In this document: piece after piece, positions 60,865 to 64,000 of the stretch
How the letters are laid out: each line of letters starts with the position of its first letter
How positions within the stretch are numbered: the first letter of the stretch is position 1
Assembly: GCF_000948415.1 (NCBI RefSeq)
Contig: NZ_JYII01000021.1
Coordinates: 62,001 to 126,000 of the forward strand
Reading direction: 5' to 3'
DNA length: 64,000 bases
Source: Thalassospira sp. HJ
GTDB lineage: Bacteria > Pseudomonadota > Alphaproteobacteria > Rhodospirillales > Thalassospiraceae
The notes under the pieces: model-generated
Databases searched by the model: none
What the model was told of the DNA's origin: nothing
What the model saw: the letters and a program-made list of their open reading frames with translations, nothing else
Made by a program: the position numbers and the translations under genes

Positions 60865-61592
60865 GCGTCTCCGCGACGGTGGATCAGGATCATGGAAAAG
60901 TACGGGGCCTTGGCATCGCTGGGCAATTCGCCAAGCGGCACCATTTTCTGGGTCTCAAGCGTTGCGCGTTCGATATAGCGCGCCCGATCCGTCAGGCCGA
61001 GTTCATCAATCACGGCACGAACCTTGGCAAAGTGACGACCCAGTTTAATGATCGCAGCGGCATCGGTCTTGGCCAGCTGTTCGCGCAGGCGATCAGCATC
61101 AAGCGGGCCAGGAATGACCTGCAAGACATCGTTCTTGGCGGCAAGCGGCGCGCCAAGCTGGGCGGCACAGGCCATCATGGAACTGACACCCGGAACGGTT
61201 TTGACCGGATAACCGGCATCTGCCAGACGGCCAAACAGATACATGAAGCTGCCATAGAAGAACGGATCACCTTCACACAGCACTGCAACGGTTTTGCCAT
61301 CTGCCAGATGCTTGCCGATTTCAAGTGCGGCTGCGTCATAGACCGGATCGGCGGGCTTGCCCATTTCAATGCGAATGGCAATTTCAATCCGGCCTTCTGG
61401 GATGTGCGGATCAACGATCTGACGCGCCAGACTGACACCGTCCTCAAGCGCCGGATAGGCAATCACATCGGCCTTTTGCAGGACGTTATAGGCCTTAAGC
61501 GTGATCAGATCCGGCTCGCCCGGTCCGATGCCAAGCCCATAGGCCGTTCCGGCCACCGGAAGGGGCGTTGCGGGACGTTCCGCACTGCTCAT
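60855..61592 (-). CDS. cobI: Precorrin-2 C20-methyltransferase CobI/CbiL
   Basis: Adds the C20 methyl group to precorrin-2 or cobalt-precorrin-2. The 245-residue protein contains GLGIGPGEPDLITLKAYNVLQKADVIAYPAL and VLCEGDPFFYGSFMYLFGRL with PGVSSMMACAAQLGAPL. The start at ATG 61592 has CGGAG upstream and overlaps the cobL stop (ATGA). The frame is open further upstream, but without support. Confidence 0.93.
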   Translation of the reverse strand: MSSAERPATPLPVAGTAYGLGIGPGEPDLITLKAYNVLQKADVIAYPALEDGVSLARQIVDPHIPEGRIEIAIRIEMGKPADPVYDAAALEIGKHLADGKTVAVLCEGDPFFYGSFMYLFGRLADAGYPVKTVPGVSSMMACAAQLGAPLAAKNDVLQVIPGPLDADRLREQLAKTDAAAIIKLGRHFAKVRAVIDELGLTDRARYIERATLETQKMVPLGELPSDAKAPYFSMILIHRRGDAWR

Positions 61593-62842
61593 ACTTTTAC
61601 TCCGAGGTAATGGGTGACCGGGGCCAGATTGCTCCATCCCTTGAAACCGCCGCGCGGCACCAGCCGGGAAACCGACAGGCGCGTCAGGCTGCCACCATTT
61701 TTATTGTAAAACCGTAATAATTGTTCTTCGCCTTCGAGCGTCACCGTATTGGCCACCAGTCGCCCATGGATTGGCAACAGGTCCCAACAGGTATCAAGCA
61801 GGCCATCAATGGTGATCCCGCCGCCGATGAAAATGGCATCGGGCTTGGGCAGGCGATCGGCAAAGGCCAAGGCCTCTTCAATTGATTTTTGCTCGACCGC
61901 CAGGCTTGGCACGCCAAGACGAATGGCGTTCTTTTTGATGAGGGCGCAGCGTTCAGCGTCGCGTTCGATTGCGACTGCCAAACCCCCCATGCGCTTCCAC
62001 TCAATCGAGATGGAGCCACATCCAGCGCCCAGATCCCACAGCACGCCATCCTCAAACGGGGCAAGCGAGGATAATGTCTGCGCACGGATTTCCGATTTCG
62101 TGATCATGCCATCATGGATAAAGGCATCATCAGGAAGACCGGGACCCTTGGGCAGCGGTTTGGCGTTGGGGCCAGCTTCGAGTTCGATCATGATCAGATT
62201 GAGCGGATCAATCGGCTTGATGTCGGGTATCGATGTTGCCCGCGCCTGCCAGGTTTGTGCGGTCTGGGTGGTAATGCGTTCTTCCGGGCCACCAAGCCGT
62301 TCGCAAACCGACATGCGGCTTTGATCAAAACCAGCTTCGCACAGCATAACGGCGACCAGCGCCGGGGTTGATCCGTCGGCACTCAGCGCAATCAGTTTGC
62401 CGTGCGGGCGCAGATGGCTGCGCAGGCTTTCGGGATCGCGGCCATGCAGGGTAATGACATCACAATCGGCAAGCGGCCAGCCAAGGCGTGATGCTGCTAG
62501 TGAAATGCTCGAAGGTGCCGGGATGGCGTAAACCGGTTCCGGCCCGAAATAGTTGATCAACGTATTGCCAACCCCGAAATACATTGGATCGCCACTGGCC
62601 AGCACCACCGGGTTCTGCTCAAGACAATCTTCGATCAGGGGCAGATTGGCTTCAAATGGCGTGATCCATTTGTTCTGGGTGGCGATGTTGCTGCCCGGCA
62701 GCATGGCAATATGGCGTTTGCCACCAAAGATGACGCTGGCTTTTTCAAGGATTTGGTGGGCCAGCGGGGAAAGGCCGTCATAGCCATCCTCGCCAATGCC
62801 AATCACCGTAATGCGGCCCTTGATCGGGGATTGTTCGTTCAT
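61589..62842 (-). CDS. cobL: Precorrin-6Y C5,15-methyltransferase (decarboxylating) CobL (CbiE-CbiT fusion)
   Basis: Two-domain enzyme of 417 residues. The N-terminal half (residues 1-215) is CbiE-like (ITVIGIGEDGYDGLSPLAHQILEKASVIFGGKRHIAMLP, SGDPMYFGVG). The C-terminal half (about 240-417) is CbiT-like with the SAM motif LWDLGAGCGSISIEWKRMG. It methylates C5 and C15 and removes a carboxyl group. It overlaps cobH by four bases (ATGA) and cobI likewise, forming a tightly coupled operon. Confidence 0.94.
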   Translation of the reverse strand: MNEQSPIKGRITVIGIGEDGYDGLSPLAHQILEKASVIFGGKRHIAMLPGSNIATQNKWITPFEANLPLIEDCLEQNPVVLASGDPMYFGVGNTLINYFGPEPVYAIPAPSSISLAASRLGWPLADCDVITLHGRDPESLRSHLRPHGKLIALSADGSTPALVAVMLCEAGFDQSRMSVCERLGGPEERITTQTAQTWQARATSIPDIKPIDPLNLIMIELEAGPNAKPLPKGPGLPDDAFIHDGMITKSEIRAQTLSSLAPFEDGVLWDLGAGCGSISIEWKRMGGLAVAIERDAERCALIKKNAIRLGVPSLAVEQKSIEEALAFADRLPKPDAIFIGGGITIDGLLDTCWDLLPIHGRLVANTVTLEGEEQLLRFYNKNGGSLTRLSVSRLVPRGGFKGWSNLAPVTHYLGVKV

Positions 62843-63522
62843 GAAACCCCACCTTTCTTGCGATCAAGCGTGCCATCGGGTGTGGCATCATCATCGCGGG
62901 CCATGCGGGCCAATGCATTAACCGTGGCCGCTGTTACCGCACTGCCGCCAAACCGGCCGCGCAGTGTGACAAACGGAATGCCGTTGGCATGCGTAATCAG
63001 GGCATCCTTGCTTTCCGCGGCACCGACAAAGCCGACCGGCATGCCGATGATGACTGCAGGCTTCGCCATCCGGCCATCGTTGATGGCTTCAAGCAGATGG
63101 AAAAGGGCGGTCGGCGCATTGCCAATTGCAATTATTGCGCCTTCGATATGATCTTTCCAGCCTTCGACAGCGGCGGCAGATCGCGTCGTTGCCAGCTCGG
63201 TTGCCAGGCCATGCGTATCGCCGTCATTCAAGGTGCACAGCACCGGATTTTCGGCGGGCAGTAGCCGGGAAATGATGCCATGGCGGACCATTTCCGCATC
63301 ACAGAGAATAGGCTTTCCGGCCCGAAGTGCGGTGATCGCCGCCGCGGCTACATTCCCGCCAAAGGCGATCTGGTCGGCCATTTCGACCATGCCACAGGCA
63401 TGAATGATGCGAATTGCAATCGGGCGTTCATCCTCTGAAAAGCGCGCAAGCTTTGCCTCGGCCTCGATGGTGGCAAAGCTCTTGGCGTAGATTTCCTGCG
63501 GGTCACGCAGATAGTCAAACAT
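62839..63522 (-). CDS. cobH: Precorrin-8X methylmutase CobH/CbiC
   Basis: Moves the methyl group from C11 to C12. The 227-residue protein begins MFDYLRDPQEIYAKSFATIEAEA and contains IRIIHACGMVEMADQI, with the catalytic His in HACG, plus PVGFVGAAESKDAL near the C-terminus. ATG 63522 is the family start. An open frame runs upstream through the His-codon repeats of the preceding gene, but in a different frame, and is not coding. Confidence 0.94.
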   Translation of the reverse strand: MFDYLRDPQEIYAKSFATIEAEAKLARFSEDERPIAIRIIHACGMVEMADQIAFGGNVAAAAITALRAGKPILCDAEMVRHGIISRLLPAENPVLCTLNDGDTHGLATELATTRSAAAVEGWKDHIEGAIIAIGNAPTALFHLLEAINDGRMAKPAVIIGMPVGFVGAAESKDALITHANGIPFVTLRGRFGGSAVTAATVNALARMARDDDATPDGTLDRKKGGVS

Positions 63523-63556
63523 TACCGCGCCTTTCAGGGGGACAGGGATCGACCGG

Positions 63557-64000
63557 TCAGGAACCGGTCGGCTTTTTCGCATCGTCATGATCATGGGCGT
63601 GGCTGTGCCCGTGATCATGGCTGTGGCCATGGCTATGACCGTGATGATGATGTCCGTGGCCATGATGGTGGTGGTGACCGTGGTCATGGCTGTGCCCATC
63701 GGTGCCAATGCCCATCACATGGTGGTGGTGGCCAACCTGCGGGGTGCCGACATCGCCTTCATAGCCAATGATCTGCTCGCGGTATTTGCACAGCTGGCAG
63801 TTCATGTTGTTATCGCCGGTATCGATCTCGGCCAGGCGCTCGGCAAAGCTTTCAAGCACCATCGGGTGGTCCTTGAGATAGCCCGCCTTGATGAATTCAA
63901 CATCGCCAAATTCGGCCGCAACTTCATCCGTATGGGTATAGATGCGGTCGATCAGGATGCCGGCAAACAGGAAATACGGGAAGACGACAACGCGCTTGTA
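63557..64000 (-). CDS. cbiX: Sirohydrochlorin cobaltochelatase CbiX, C-terminal part (cut by the window edge)
   Basis: The frame is open from base 64000 and begins YKRVVVFPYFLFAGILIDRIY, the C-terminal core of CbiX. It ends in MNCQLCKYRE and a long His/Gly/Asp-rich tail with repeated GHSHDHGH units. The MxCxxC motif matches the Fe-S ligand motif of long CbiX proteins, and the His-rich tail may store cobalt. CbiX inserts cobalt into sirohydrochlorin at the start of the anaerobic route. The N-terminal part with the catalytic His lies outside the window. It is the first visible gene of the cobalamin operon. Confidence 0.9.
   Translation of the reverse strand, partial: YKRVVVFPYFLFAGILIDRIYTHTDEVAAEFGDVEFIKAGYLKDHPMVLESFAERLAEIDTGDNNMNCQLCKYREQIIGYEGDVGTPQVGHHHHVMGIGTDGHSHDHGHHHHHGHGHHHHGHSHGHSHDHGHSHAHDHDDAKKPTGS

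Noticed and set aside
63523-63708. N-terminal extension of cobH through the His-codon repeat region
   Set aside because: It is a Met/Thr/Ile-rich translation of the CbiX His-rich tail in another frame. CobH proteins start at the MFDYLRDP-type segment.
63590-63730. Tandem repeat or CRISPR-like array
   Set aside because: The repetitive DNA is simply the codons of the His/Gly/Asp-rich tail of CbiX. Units are short, irregular and in frame.

Overview
The window reads as chromosomal DNA of an alphaproteobacterium of the Rhodospirillales, most likely Thalassospira or a close relative. This is inferred from the block order (tsaB-rimI, fur, olsBA, miaB-phoH-ybeY-corC-lnt-XRE-metK-trmB and rimP-nusA-ylxR-infB-rbfA-truB-rpsO-pnp), a cysteine-poor Fur/Mur, an Irr regulator, ornithine-lipid synthesis and moderately high G+C. 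No rRNA, tRNA, CRISPR array or insertion sequence was recognised.

Layout. 0-5 kb: dipeptidase, tRNA t6A factor, RimI, a TusA-like protein, Fur/Mur and the ornithine-lipid pair olsB-olsA. 5-13.7 kb: a tightly overlapping RNA/ribosome-maturation and envelope operon (miaB, phoH, ybeY, corC, lnt), an XRE regulator, then metK behind a recognisable SAM-II riboswitch and an RBS-masking hairpin, then trmB. 13.7-23.3 kb: a heme-acquisition island between trmB and rimP: ECF sigma factor, FecR-type anti-sigma, STN-containing HasR-like receptor, a HasA-like hemophore carrying an RTX-type C-terminus, its type I exporter (ABC protein and membrane fusion protein) and a heme oxygenase. Fur-box-like sequences lie at its start and before hasA. 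23.3-33 kb: the rimP-nusA-infB-pnp translation/RNA operon, with a promoter and attenuator-like leader before rimP and a structured pnp leader. 33-38 kb: nitronate monooxygenase, an atypical SPFH-domain gene bracketed by near-identical terminators, Irr under a perfect FNR-type box, rubrerythrin and a YciI protein. 38-45.5 kb: ethanolamine ammonia-lyase (eutBC), an iron-complex ABC importer with a divergent methyltransferase, OsmC and a GntR regulator. 45.5-54 kb: an acyltransferase-alpha/beta hydrolase fusion, an MFS exporter, a CHAP lipoprotein, a structured intergenic region, a GntR regulator divergent from a P-type proton ATPase. 54-58 kb: the Anbu operon (Anbu protease, transglutaminase, alpha-E protein, ATP-grasp). 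58-64 kb: a cobalamin operon (cbiX, cobH, cobL, cobI, a cbiG-cobJ fusion, cobM), truncated by the window edge.

Iron is the recurring theme: Fur/Mur and Irr regulators, a complete hemophore system with intracellular heme breakdown, an iron-type ABC importer and several candidate iron operators. The most unusual object is the hemophore, which joins a HasA heme-binding domain with conserved His/Tyr/His positions to glycine/aspartate RTX repeats and an M10-like C-terminal domain that classical HasA lacks.
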